DNA of 64,000 nucleotides. Source: Takifugu bimaculatus (Eukaryota > Chordata > Actinopteri > Tetraodontiformes > Tetraodontidae). Position 1 is the first letter of the stretch. Each line of letters begins with the position of its first letter. Positions 1 through 10,915 of this stretch are shown here, piece by piece. The translations under genes and the position numbers were made by a program. The DNA is taken from assembly GCA_004026145.2 (NCBI GenBank), contig CP034977.1, positions 3,427,484-3,491,483 on the forward strand. Direction: 5' to 3'. The notes beneath the pieces were generated by a model. The model did no database searches, was not told the origin of the DNA, and worked only from the letters and a program-made list of their open reading frames with translations.

Positions 1-534
1 CACGGCACGTGGAAATGCTGCAGCGACCGGAATTCATTCACCCACTTTTGGATTGGCTCTCAGAGAGTGAATGCAAAGGCAGAGGAGCAAAACAAGTTCA
101 AGGGACAGAAGAAAACAGGGATCCGTGGAAAACGTCGCACAGCAGAACAAACAGGAAGAATCGGGACGGCAAAGCGACGTAAACGATGAAATCTCAGGCG
201 TGAGATAACTAAACGAGTGATGAGGAATCACCAGCCAGGGGTTCCTGCAGGAGCTCACCTCACAATTCCACTTCCTAGAAGGTGAGATTCCATTGTGTTG
301 ACTTCCACAGATGTGGCAGATGTGTTCGGCCTCTGTGGTGATTCCGTCTCCACTGGTCAGGAGGGGGGCGGCCAACATTCCCAAGCTGTTCCCAACTGAT
401 TTGTCACATTTCCTCAAGCTAAAGAAGTTATTTTTCAGTCATCTGCAGTTTCGCGCACACCTTCTGTTTTGTTCTCTTCCCACCAGCAGGAGGGCGTTGC
501 CCCCCCCCCCCCCCCCCACCTTCATATATGACCC

Positions 535-672
535 TGGTCCTGCTCAAGGTTTCTTCCTGTTAAAGGGGAGCTTTTCCCCGCCACTGTTGGAGTTTAGCTC
601 CTGGGATTCTGTAAGGTGCCTACAGACCATTTTGATTGTAACAGACGCTACATAAATAAAGAGTGATTGATT
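535..672 (+). repeat. Teleost dispersed repeat tail
   Basis: The stretch has the wording of a very common fish interspersed repeat: a 'caaggtttcttcctgtt' block, then 'gagcttttccccgccactg', ending in 'acataaataaagagtgattg'. The end resembles the A/T-rich tail with short direct repeats seen at the 3' end of retroposed fish elements. The family name is not certain from sequence alone. Confidence 0.5.
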
Positions 673-822
673 GAGTCTGCCAGATCACCTCGTCTCCTAC
701 GTCCCACCACAATGAGACTAACGAGACTAATGAATACCGTCTCTCTGATTATTGTCTGCCAGTTTGTAGGACTAATTAGTAGAATTTGCTCTGTTGGTGA
801 GGAATCGATTCTGTAGTGGAGC

Positions 823-890
823 TCTTGTTGGTGGCGCAGAGGCCTGTTACTGCATTCTCTACCTGATCTGAAGGTTCGAGGCTGCGGATG
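823..890 (+). repeat. tRNA-derived SINE head (possible)
   Basis: An A-box-like TGGCGCAGAGG at about 831 and a B-box-like GGTTCGAGGC at about 873 are spaced about 42 bp apart, as in tRNA genes and tRNA-derived SINEs. The body does not fold into an obvious intact tRNA, so a degenerate SINE promoter is the better reading. The 3' limit of the element is not clear. Confidence 0.35.
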
Positions 891-1569
891 GTGACAGTTT
901 GGGCCCCAACTGTGTGTGAGAGAGCAGCGCTCTCATGGCTGCAAGGTGTCTTCTGGTGGGGTCATTGGTGGGCTTCGCCATTACGTCATCATTCAAGCAC
1001 GATTATAGATCATGTTGTGATTGAAAGTCATCTCCACGGGGTCCGTCTGCAGTGGTTTCTAATCTCAGAGACTGTGAAAGTCCCTCCGGACGGCATCCAA
1101 ACCAGAAGCCGTCACCACATGTTAGCGTCGTCCGGTGTTTGGGTGTCTGAAAGCTGTCAAACATGTCTGGAAACATCAACTAGACAGGTTTTACACCTTA
1201 TTTAAGCATTCGCAGAACACAGACGGCGGTAGATTTGCTTCTGAAGCAGCAAAAGGGCAATTGATTTAAAATGCGCCCAGAATTTTGGCAATAAGCAGAA
1301 GATCTCCATCCATCTCCTTTCATCTCGCCGAAGGCCAGACGAGCGATGACGAATCGCCCGTTAAACTCGACCCGTTGCTAAGTGCCCGGAGAGAGACAGG
1401 AAGTAGCATTTAGACTGCGGCTGTCTGCAGCATCCATCTGTGACACGGACTGTTCGAGAGTGGCTCCGAGTGGGAGGGGCGAGGCGGTCGAGGTGGGGGG
1501 GGGGGCGAGTCTGAAAGCGCAGCCAGGATGACTCATAGGTCAGATTTGCGTGAGTGAATGACAATGAGC

Positions 1570-1571
<2 letters not shown>

Positions 1572-1608
<37 letters not shown>
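1572..1608. repeat. (GT)n microsatellite
   Basis: Uninterrupted GT dinucleotide run of about 18 units. A poly-G run of about ten bases follows near 1.63 kb. Confidence 0.95.
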
Positions 1609-1609
<1 letters not shown>

Positions 1610-2280
1610 ACATTATGCAAAGTTTCATGGGGGGGGGGGGGTTGCAGGGGATAGCAGAAGATGTCCAGACCCGCTCCAACTTCTGCTCTGTGTCATCCGC
1701 AACCGAAAGAATTAATGCCGTGTTTGATTTTTGTGCAATATTTACTTTCCCTGTTGAATGTGTTTAGTCTCCACTGGCGTTGGCAGTCTGCGTCTTGGCC
1801 CGGTGGTACCATCTAGGACAGGACTTAAATAGCTGTGCAGTTCTGGTTCTGCAGGTGCTGCAAAACAGCTGTTCTTGTCTCTCTGAATCCGTTTCTGTTG
1901 GACGCTGTTGCGTAAGCGGTCCTGTCTGACCGGCTGATAAGGCTGCAGACAGTTGTGTTGCTTCGCTGGATCATTTTTGAGGAGCCCCCCCTGCATTTAA
2001 GTATCAAAACAAGGAAACGGTGAAGTGCTGACAGACGCTCATTATGGATTCTGTTAGTTCCCCCCACGCCGGGGCTCATGATGTTCCAGATTTTTGTGTC
2101 GTGTCATGTCGGTGCCCCCGCAAACATTTGGATTGTGGAAAAAGAAAAATGACTGCAATTATGCTGGAGTCACTGGGGAGAGAGGCGCAGAGGGAAAGGA
2201 AGAGAGGGAGAGAGAGAAGGTAAAGGTGTGTGTGCGTCTCCTCACATGAATAAGTACCAGAATCCTCATTCTACTGGCAG

Positions 2281-2415
2281 AGTGGGACCATGTTTGCAAA
2301 GTGGGGCCCCACAATATGAAAGGACTGTTAAAGGCTGAAGGTTGAGACCCAATTTTAAGGTTGAGGGCAGAATTGGGTTAAAGGTTAGTTAGGATGGTTA
2401 GGGTTAGGGTAGGGA
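2281..2415. repeat. Teleost repeat with telomere-like TTAGGG words
   Basis: The block contains 'agtggggccccaca' (a short palindrome), then 'aaggactgttaaaggctgaagg' type spaced repeats, and ends in 'ggttagggttagggtaggg'. This layout recurs in fish genomes as a dispersed repeat. It is probably an interspersed element, not an interstitial telomere, because only two or three TTAGGG words are present. Confidence 0.4.
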
Positions 2416-5400
2416 GGTGGGTCGAGCGAGACAGAAAATGTGAGGATGTGTGTGTGTGTGTGTGTGATCATGCTGAGATTTCAAGAGACGTTCAGTCGTG
2501 AAAAAGACTGCAGCAACAATCGTGACACTGAGAAGCCCAGCTGGAACCCCGACAGGAACACGGCTGGAGGGCCGACGAGCCCAGAGACACGGCTCAGCGC
2601 GTAGGCCGAGACCCACCGCAAAGGTCAAACTCTGCCTCGGAATATTGATTTCTCAGGTGGAAAACACCACAAACGCTTCCAGAGGCAACGGAGTGGACAG
2701 TTTTTGATGGACTTCGGAGGACAACTGGGTTCAGGTGAGGATCCGTCCGCTGGATAAACGACCCTCAGCAGCCCAGGAAGCCGCTGGAAGGTTTCTTTGG
2801 AGCAGTTTTCTCCTCAGAGGTACATCTCTGGAACTGAACAGAATCCTTCTTACTGGTCGTAAACATGTCTGGACTTTCAGATCTGGAGTGGCGGCGGTGG
2901 CGGCGGCACCCCTCCGGGGTTAAAAACGGATTTTCTGTGCTCTATTGCAAAGCCAGTGCTGCAGACCATCCACTGGTCACAATAATAACAGGATTCTCCA
3001 CCCATGATGGTTTTACTGGCCTTCAAACGTGGGTCTGAAGGCCAGCTTTGACACATGAATGGTGAATCTCTGGCTCTGTAGATAAGCACGTCTTCTGAAT
3101 CTACCTCAGTACAAAAGAGGAGGATTTCAGAGTTAAACAGATTCGGTTAAACAGGAAATTCCTCCTAAGCCCCATTTTTAGCAGCGCAACAATGTCTGCA
3201 GGACGTCTCTGAAGACTCAAATACACTCTGAATATTAACTCCATGGGTTTAAATGGGGCTCCGTCTCCACCGCCAGCCCAGGCCGCCGTGCGTCGTTCCC
3301 GCCGTTGCCGAGCTCTTTCTGGCCGCTCCTCTCCGCGCAGATGAAAAGTGCAGCTGCAGATGATCAATTGTTTTGTCCAGACAGATGATGTCAGAATTTT
3401 GGGAGGCTGCCGTGGAGCCGTCCAGCAGCTCGGACACCTCTGACGCACCGAGGTAGCAGCCCTCAGCAGACCCCAGTCAGTTCTCCCCTTTATTGGACGA
3501 CCTGATTACAGATATTTTTAATTAGTGCTCAGTTCTGCTGCACCGATGTGGAACTGCGGTTCATTAGGCGATGCTGCTGCACCCTCTTCTGATATTTCCC
3601 ACTCCTTCCCTGACTTACTCGCTGTTTTCCACCTTGCTGCATCACTCCGACACCCCCACACATCCCTTGTTCATTAGCGCCGCCAACTGTTGCGCAAACA
3701 CCTCGGGTCGAGCCCCCACACAGATCTGCTAACTCGCCTGGTGTTAATGAGACAAACGATCCAGTTCTATGAACTGATGTTAAATAGAAACAAGAGGTAA
3801 TGTCACAATGGCGACATTTCATGAGATTTTGAATTTGCTTTTGTTCAGGAAGCTGCGTGAGTGACTCACCACCGCCTCCACATGGCGATTCGGGGAATTA
3901 CAGTGGAAATATCCCAAAATACGTATTTTCTTTATTCAAATCTTGGAAATCAAGTCATTGCACTGTACAACTGGTGTCTAAAGCACCACTTAACCTATGC
4001 AAATAAATATTTAGCCAAAATGGTCGGCAGGAGTGTAAAACATTATCCGGCAAGAAAGATGACGAAATAACTGAAATTATCATCACGTCTTTTAAATGAT
4101 CTCTTCAACCTTGATTAGATTTTCAAACCCATGTAATATTAACTAACAACTTCTCACACAGACCCGGGAGCTCTCACTCTGCATGCTAATACACAGATGA
4201 GTTGTGACTCACAAAACTTAATAAAAGAGAAACCTGAGGTAGTTGGGGCTTTTAATCCCTCCTTTTGATGAAACTTTACCCGTCAAAGAGGAAATAAATG
4301 ACCCGATTTTCCCCTCGTCAGATGTGCTTATCAGTTACAGAACCAGAGCGCAGCTCCTTGCAGATAATGACGAAGACTCCTGCACCGGTGTACGGCTGTC
4401 ATGGTAACAAGCACATGGGGGACGGGTCCCTGCATAATTAAACACTGTGGCTCGATCTGCCATTCATTAGACAGGTGTGTTTAAACCAGAAGCCCTGCAG
4501 TCTCGTTTCTGTTGTTTGGCTCCAGAGGAGTTGATCAGAGCCTGCACCCACACGGGCTCCGCGGTCGGGACCAGTAAATGGTGGTTCTGCCTTTCTGCAC
4601 ACTGACTGGACAGCAAGACTGTGCTCATTAGCGGAGATCCAAGCCAACGATTAGTGGGGGGACACCTCCCACTGGTTTAATGGAGCCACTGACACGCTGT
4701 AGGCAAAGACCCGAGGCGTTAGCTTCGTGTCGCGGGGGGTGTTTGCACACCTTCCCCGTGAAGCTTCTGTCAAGGAACACCTCGTTCATTGGTGAGGAGA
4801 ACCTGAACGCAGCTCTAATGGGGAACATCAGCCCGATAAAAGCGCGCGGTGGAGCGCGTGGATGCTTGTTCACGCCCATTCCTGCACAATCATATACTGT
4901 GTGTGCGTGCGTGCGTGCGTGCGATCTCTCCCTCCACACAGCAACACAGACGCAAATTAGCCTTCGCCTGGCGTTTCCATGACGACGCTCATTAGTTGAC
5001 TGCCGCTTGTGTACAAGAAAACATGGCCACTCCGAGAGCCGCACGTCTCATTTGCCCACGTTCGCCCCCTCCTGTCGGCGCCGGGAGGTTAGAGTCCAAA
5101 CAGACTCCTCATCCCCGGAGAACTCCAGATTCGCCTCCTGGGAACGAGGCTGGGAGCAGATCTTATAGGACGCGACGGTTCAGTCCAGCACCGTGGCGTC
5201 AGTCAGTGCTGGGAGGGGGGGCATTAGTCTTTTTCCTTCCATAGGGTGACCACCAGCAGCCTCGGTTGTGGGCCCAGGTGTAGCCACATTGGGCCGGGCT
5301 GGTTTTGCCACCACCAGGTGTCCCTCAATGTTGCAGAAGTCGGACAGAAGTTGGCTCTTCCCCTGCACTGGTGCAGGTTTTTGGGGGTGTTCGAAGAACA

Positions 5401-6426
5401 ACATCTGTAGTTCTGATGTCCACTGTCCCTGTTTGGACTGTGAAACTGCCTTTGAGCATCTTTCTGCCTCCAAATAAAACTTGGATAAAAGTTTGAACCT
5501 TCGACGTCGAGCAGAAGCTTTGATTGAATTTCATTTGGCTCATTCTGGCATTTACACTTTATTGCTACGCTTTATTCCTCTTGAGCTGCATAAATGGGGT
5601 TAACGTGACATTTCCAAACACATCTGTGAAAAGGGACGAGTAGAATCTTCAATATCTAAATAATGATTCCAAAGACATGAAGAATGAATCCAATGATTGC
5701 AGTAGTTAGCGGTCACGACTCTGCAGTCTGACTGTAATTTGAAGTGATATTTCATTACTAACCGTCCCTGGTAAAAGGCACAAATGAGGCTTCTCGGTAA
5801 TTGCATTAATGGCGCTTTATAATTTCTTCCTCTAATCAGCTTGACCCAGAAAAGGTCCACTTATTTACGGGCCCCTCGTTTGCTTTTCTCCTTGTCTTTA
5901 ATGATTCTGCTCAATGTTATCAATGTTAGCGCCTCGTGGTTACTTTGAGGATTCTGTTTCTTGTGAACAACAAGCTCAGTCTTGATTTAGCCGCTCGATG
6001 CTAATTTCTCCTTTAAAAACACGAAAGATGCTCAAAAACCAAGATGTTTTTTTTCCTAAACAATTGCTCCGCGCGCAGTTATCAAGGCAACACAAGTTGC
6101 CGTCTTCAATAAAACTAATAAGGCTGCTGAAAAAAATTCCCATGACAACCAGCAGGTAGATCAGTTACGCTACAACCTCCCTGCGTCTTAAATCTTAACT
6201 TTTAATCAAGCGAGAGAAGGAGGTGGATGATAATGGGAGTGGAGGCGCTGGGCTCGGAGTGACTCATTCCCAGTCTCATTAATGGTGTGTGTGGAATGAG
6301 TGAGGCCTGATGAAGGACACCGACCCCAACTTCCTGTCCCGCAGGGGGACACGAATGACAAACATCCGGCTTCAGGACACACTTCTGTCTCTGCATTTTG
6401 TTCTCACCCAGCTTCTCTCAAATCAA

Positions 6427-6427
<1 letters not shown>

Positions 6428-6459
<32 letters not shown>

Positions 6460-6539
6460 GAAAATGTAGCACCTTAGAAAGCAAAACTAACAGACTATAC
6501 TATAACAGACTATACTATAACAGATGCACAGATGTGATG

Positions 6540-6582
<43 letters not shown>

Positions 6583-6692
6583 GAAAATGTAGCACCTTAG
6601 AAAGCAAAACTAACAGACTATACTATAACAGACTATACTATAACAGACTATACTATAACAGACTATACTATAACAGATGCACAGATGTGATG

Positions 6693-6739
<47 letters not shown>

Positions 6740-6819
6740 GAAAATGTAGCACCTTAGAAAGCAAAACTAACAGACTATACTATAACAGACTATACTATAA
6801 CAGATGCACAGATGTGATG

Positions 6820-6889
<70 letters not shown>
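6428..6889. repeat. Nested minisatellite: (CA)n plus 15-mer array
   Basis: A unit made of a (CA)n tract, a unique block beginning 'gtgaaaatgtagcacc', a short tandem array of the 15-mer cagactatactataa and a closing 'cagatgcacagatgtgatg' block occurs three times, followed by a final long (CA)n tract. The 15-mer is present two, four and two times in successive units (6491-6520, 6614-6673, 6771-6800). The CA tracts lengthen from left to right. Confidence 0.95.
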
Positions 6890-6891
<2 letters not shown>

Positions 6892-7799
6892 GCTGCTGCC
6901 CTCCAGGACATACAGTATTTTTACTCCAGCTCCCACGGAGACAGGGAGGCGCATCCGCACAATAAATGAGCGTTTGGCTGTGCAGCCGCGTGTGTTTATG
7001 GTTGCATGAATTATTCAGCAGTGTGTTTGTGCTGTGTAAGAAGACGGGATTTTGTGCACCACAACAAGTGTGTCCAGCCGCCCTGAAAACAGGAACAGGA
7101 AGTTGTCTTCATTTTCATTTTTGCATCGGCCGGCATGTTTAGTTCTGCTATCATGTGCTCCCTGGACCCTGCAAACATCCTCTGGGCCTGTTATATTGTT
7201 AATAAATGTACGTCATAAAATCTGTGTGCGTATTCTTCTGGCCATTATTGCCGCCTTTGTTGTGTGGCTGTGGACGTCACCCCGGTGAGTTATGGCACTG
7301 AGGGCGTGTTGAGCTGCTGATAGCGTTGGTGTCCGTGTGTGAGAGGGTTCAGGGAAGCAGCAGAGTCAAGGAAAAAATGTTCTCTGCATGCCTAAAACAT
7401 TCTGGTCCTGGGAATACTAACAAATGGATAACGTGTAAGAAACCGGCGTTATCGTCGGGACTTTGGTGAAGCTCTTCGCAGGACTGAGCGAGGATATGAG
7501 CTGTGACACTGATTTAGTTGTCTGCTCTACTTTGCATTCATCTTATGTGAGCCTATCTCTAAAAATAAGGTGATAATAATAGTCACTCTTGTCTTTCATC
7601 ATCTCCATTTTAATGAGCAACTGAAGGAAAAGCACGTGACTACCCCCTTCTGGCAATATATCATATTACAAAGCACAAGACAATATCAAATTTAGACTGT
7701 TTTCTAGAAAACCCACCTACAAACAAGTATCACGCAGCAAGAGAAGCAAATAATATGTATTGCACCCCTCTCATGAATTAAATCTATAACAGTGATCGC

Positions 7800-7805
7800 T
7801 TTATT
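7800..7805 (-). terminator. Candidate kcne4 poly(A) signal
   Basis: TTTATT on the plus strand reads AATAAA on the minus strand, about 620 bp beyond the kcne4 stop codon. No closer minus-strand AATAAA was seen, so this is the best candidate for the end of the kcne4 3' UTR. Confidence 0.45.
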
Positions 7806-8078
7806 TACAAAACAGAAACACCGTACACGTTCATTACGACGGTGATTTTCAAGTGGTTTCCAGGTTTTTCGTTACTTCGCAGGCGAAAACAAGTCAGGAG
7901 CTCACACAGTCTTCCTCACACCCCTGCAGGGTGACTCATCGTCCCACACCGGGGGGGGGGGGGGGGGCTGCAGCAGGGAGGGGTCCCAACAGGAGACGAG
8001 CCACAGACATGAAGAATCTGGGTTGTGTTGAGATAAACCTGCTCTCGATGGCTTCGCCTGTGACACATGCAATGTCTC

Positions 8079-8102
8079 GTTGTTGTTGTTGTTGTTGTTG
8101 TG
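8079..8102. repeat. (GTT)n trinucleotide repeat
   Basis: About eight GTT/AAC units, in the presumed 3' UTR of kcne4. Confidence 0.9.
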
Positions 8103-8425
8103 TGTTCTCTCATAACCCCCCTCTGTGTTGATTGCCTGCGCGCGATACGGTCATGATGAAGATCGTGCAACACTATTGATGATGCCATAGGAGAAACTTT
8201 TCTGGTGCCATCGAACCCTCTGTTTGCAGTCTTGTACTGTGTGTCCAAATGTGTTGTCCTCTTTGCGCGTGGCTGACGTCACCGCGCCCGTTAAAGTCGT
8301 TTTGTGGTTTTAATTTCAGGGGAGCTTTGATGCACAAAGACGCACCAGGACCGTCTGGACTTTCCGTCTGGCGATGCTTTCTCCTCTGCTGGTGTGAAAG
8401 TGCGCGCTGTTTTCAGGTTGGGGTC

Positions 8426-8944
8426 TCAGCCGGAGTCATCGCCGCTGTTCTCGGACCCCCCCTTCGCGTTCTCCTCCGCCGTGCCGCTGTCGGACTCTTC
8501 CTCTATTGCGCAGCGGGTCTCCGCGGACGAGCAGAGGGAGCTGACGCTGCTCTGCTCCGTGCACAGCGCGCACGCCAGCGGAAAGGGCAGCGCGCCCTCA
8601 GAGCGGACGTGTCCGAAGTGGTTGCCGTGGTTACCGCAGAACTGAAGGGACGCCTGCAGCGGGGAGGCAGCGCCCGGGAAGAGGAGGCCGTGCTTCTTGG
8701 GCAGCGCCCCCCACTCCCGCCGCTCTTCGTCGTGCACCAGGCGCGTGAAGATGTTGACCCTCTTCTTCTCTCTGCGTTTTGAGCGGAAGTAGCCCAGCAT
8801 AATCCCACAGAGGAAGACTCCGTAGAAAGATATGACTATCAGGATGTACAGGAACGCGTTCCCGTCGGAGTTGCTGGTCTGGGCGTGCGCGGGGCTCCGT
8901 GTGTGCGGAGACAGGGATGCGGTGGAGTTCTCCTGGTGCTCCAT
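8426..8944 (-). CDS. kcne4: Potassium voltage-gated channel subfamily E member 4
   Basis: Encodes a 172-aa single-pass beta subunit that binds voltage-gated potassium channels at the cell surface and lowers their current. The N-terminus is extracellular, with an NST glycosylation site at residue 6. One transmembrane helix spans about residues 30-53 and contains SFYGVFLCGIMLGY, followed by the basic SKRREKK stretch; this block is close to mammalian KCNE4. The C-terminal tail is rich in Ser, Glu and Asp (CALCTEQSSVSS, EEESDSG). The coding sequence is one exon, as usual for KCNE genes. The ATG at 8944-8942 was chosen because it sits in good context (cagaaATGG) and gives the family length; the in-frame extension upstream crosses a likely splice acceptor at 8963-8962. 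The human juxtamembrane tetraleucine is missing (see findings). Gene order next to acsl3 fits human 2q36. Confidence 0.93.
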   Translation of the reverse strand: MEHQENSTASLSPHTRSPAHAQTSNSDGNAFLYILIVISFYGVFLCGIMLGYFRSKRREKKRVNIFTRLVHDEERREWGALPKKHGLLFPGAASPLQASLQFCGNHGNHFGHVRSEGALPFPLACALCTEQSSVSSLCSSAETRCAIEEESDSGTAEENAKGGSENSGDDSG

Positions 8945-8961
8945 TTCTGTCCGTGCAAACA

Positions 8962-9271
8962 CTAAAAGTGCGGCAAAACACTTTGTTACATGCTGCACAT
9001 GCCTGTAGTTTTAAACTTTACGCACGTTTTACGCACACGAACAAGTTCCCTCTCAATTAAAGTGGTCAAACCGTTTCAAACTGTGGGAAGCGGAAAGTGC
9101 TGAAAAGATAACCGGTTTCGGCGAAACACCGTTTAGCACGTGATATTCGGTGCTCAGATATGTCAAATTACTCTTAACTATAAATTAACAAATTATAATC
9201 GCTTGCAGATTCCGGCAGAGTCTCAGCAAAACCGATTTTTTTTATAACGGCCAACAAACACATCTACTCAC
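8962..9271 (-). other. kcne4: kcne4 5' UTR intron
   Basis: On the minus strand a strong donor (CTTTG|GTGAGT, ends at 9272) and an acceptor (cttttag, at 8963-8962) bound a 310-bp intron that ends 17 nt before the ATG. A noncoding first exon joined to a single coding exon is the usual KCNE4 layout. Confidence 0.6.
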
Positions 9272-9364
9272 CAAAGTGAAGAGGAAAACTTGATGCAAAA
9301 CCTCCGATCTTATTCCAGCTGTTATCCAACTCTGGAGTAAAGTTGGGACACGAGCACGATGAAG

Positions 9365-9394
9365 CTTTTATAGATCGCGACCCTCGTGACGTCA
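9365..9394 (-). promoter_or_regulatory. kcne4: kcne4 promoter: TATA box with CRE
   Basis: The minus strand reads TCTATAAAAGC at 9374-9364, a near-perfect TATA box. A full palindromic cAMP response element, TGACGTCA, lies at 9387-9394, just upstream. The predicted start is near 9340, which gives a first exon of about 70 nt ending at 9272. Confidence 0.65.
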
Positions 9395-9399
9395 TGGAG

Positions 9400-10427
9400 A
9401 CTGTAAACTGAGCCCTGCGGCTCTGGAAGCCCCACAGGGTCATTACGAAGGGGGAAGAAAATCCGAAACATTACGCACCACTCTGGGGGATGTGATCAAC
9501 TCCTGAAAATGCCCTCGTGTATATTCATTTTGTCATAACCTTTGGACTTAACCAGGCCTTCTTAAATGGGGACAGCTCTGTTCACACATTAATGGTAAAG
9601 CTCAGTGATGAACATCGAGTCCAACCCGAGAATTTCGGGACACTTTTCACACCCACAATTTTGCAAAAAGAGACAAAAATCAATAAAACCGGTGGGGGAT
9701 GAAACACCTCTCAGAATCTAATTTTTATTTAAAGTTATTAATGTGATGATTCAACGCTGTAAACATGCAAGGCTGCTTCTTAAATTTTTTTTTTTAACGT
9801 TTTTAATCAAGAAAACATCAATAAAAGTGCACTTAGTGTCCTGAGTGTGTTAAGGCAAGTACGTGATTGGAGACACAGTCGACGTTTGCTCTTTAACTCT
9901 TCACACAGAATCTTTTTCTGATACTATTTCATCATTCATAAACAACCACAATACCTTTGACACATTAGCATAAATACTGATTCATATGATATAAAGTGGA
10001 TCATAAAATTTAGATAAACACTGCGCTCTCAGCACGTGATTCAAACGGCCCGTCTGAAATTGACTCATCATTGAACACAGAAGGGTTCCAGGGCTGCTGG
10101 TTCCTACAGCAGAAATATTCAAATGGGCTTCTTTTTTCCTTCCTAAATGTACATTGCAAATAAATATCTGTATGGACTCATGTCACAAAAGCAGCCACAC
10201 ACTTACACACACCACATTTATAATTCCTTATAAGACAAAACAACTGGTGGAGGTTAATCATTTGTGCCACTTTAAAGAGAACAAACGCTAAGGCCACGCC
10301 CCCTTGTGAACAGTGCAAACACTATAGATACTATAAGTTCCTCAGTTTCTCCACCTCCTATCAAGCGAGCGTATTTTCCTCCCTCCAGTCGCCAGGCCAA
10401 GCGTGTGTTTTGGCAGCCCAACGCTCA
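9400..10427. other. Gap between kcne4 and the acsl3 3' end
   Basis: AT-rich with no recognisable coding exon. Minus-strand AATAAA signals at 10428-10433 and 9724-9729 are candidate acsl3 transcript ends, so part of this stretch may be acsl3 3' UTR. Confidence 0.5.
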
Positions 10428-10433
10428 TTTATT
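10428..10433 (-). terminator. acsl3: Candidate acsl3 poly(A) signal (proximal)
   Basis: AATAAA on the minus strand, about 490 bp past the acsl3 stop. A second candidate lies at 9724-9729. Confidence 0.4.
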
Positions 10434-10915
10434 CCATCTGCCAGACGTCTGCGATGCCTCACCGGTGTGTGTGAAACTGAAGCGTTTCTCGTTTTCCCAA
10501 AAAAGGACGCGGGGATGCGGAGATGGATGCTTCCGTCTCAACTGTCCTCGGCTGACTGCGGCAGGAGGAGTAAATAAACTACACCTGGAACTCAGAGCGT
10601 GTTAACGGGAATGAAAACGAGACTCCCGACCTGCGGGAAGAAGAGCGTGTAGAGGATGAAGAACTGGCAAAGAGGGCCGAATTTTTGTTTTAGCCTGTTT
10701 CACTACAGGTCTGAAACTAGAGCAGGTGGCGCTAGAGAGAGAAACGGGGTTTTTCCTCAACACTTTTGCATCTCGGCTGCGATTCCAAATCTAAACTGTT
10801 TCCATGTTGAGAAGCTTGAATATTTACCGCCGATCACAGCAGCTCTCGTCTTCACCCAAATGGTTCCGAGTCGAGCGCAGGGCCGTGCGTGGAGAACAGG
10901 CGGCGCCGCTCCGGC

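Larger units (their letters stand above)
1..7780. other. Gene-free left flank
   Basis: I find no coding exon with recognisable protein similarity in this stretch. Open frames here are short, lack plausible splice sites and match no family I know. It holds mono- and dinucleotide runs, a SINE-like head near 0.83 kb, two teleost dispersed repeats near 0.6 and 2.3 kb, a nested minisatellite at 6.4-6.9 kb, and at its right end the presumed end of the kcne4 3' UTR. Confidence 0.6.

Noticed and set aside
2390..2415. Interstitial telomere repeat
   Set aside because: Only two or three TTAGGG-like words, embedded in a dispersed fish repeat.
8249..8782. A 177-codon plus-strand frame across kcne4
   Set aside because: It is antisense to the conserved kcne4 coding exon and has no family resemblance; GC-rich coding DNA often leaves the opposite strand open.
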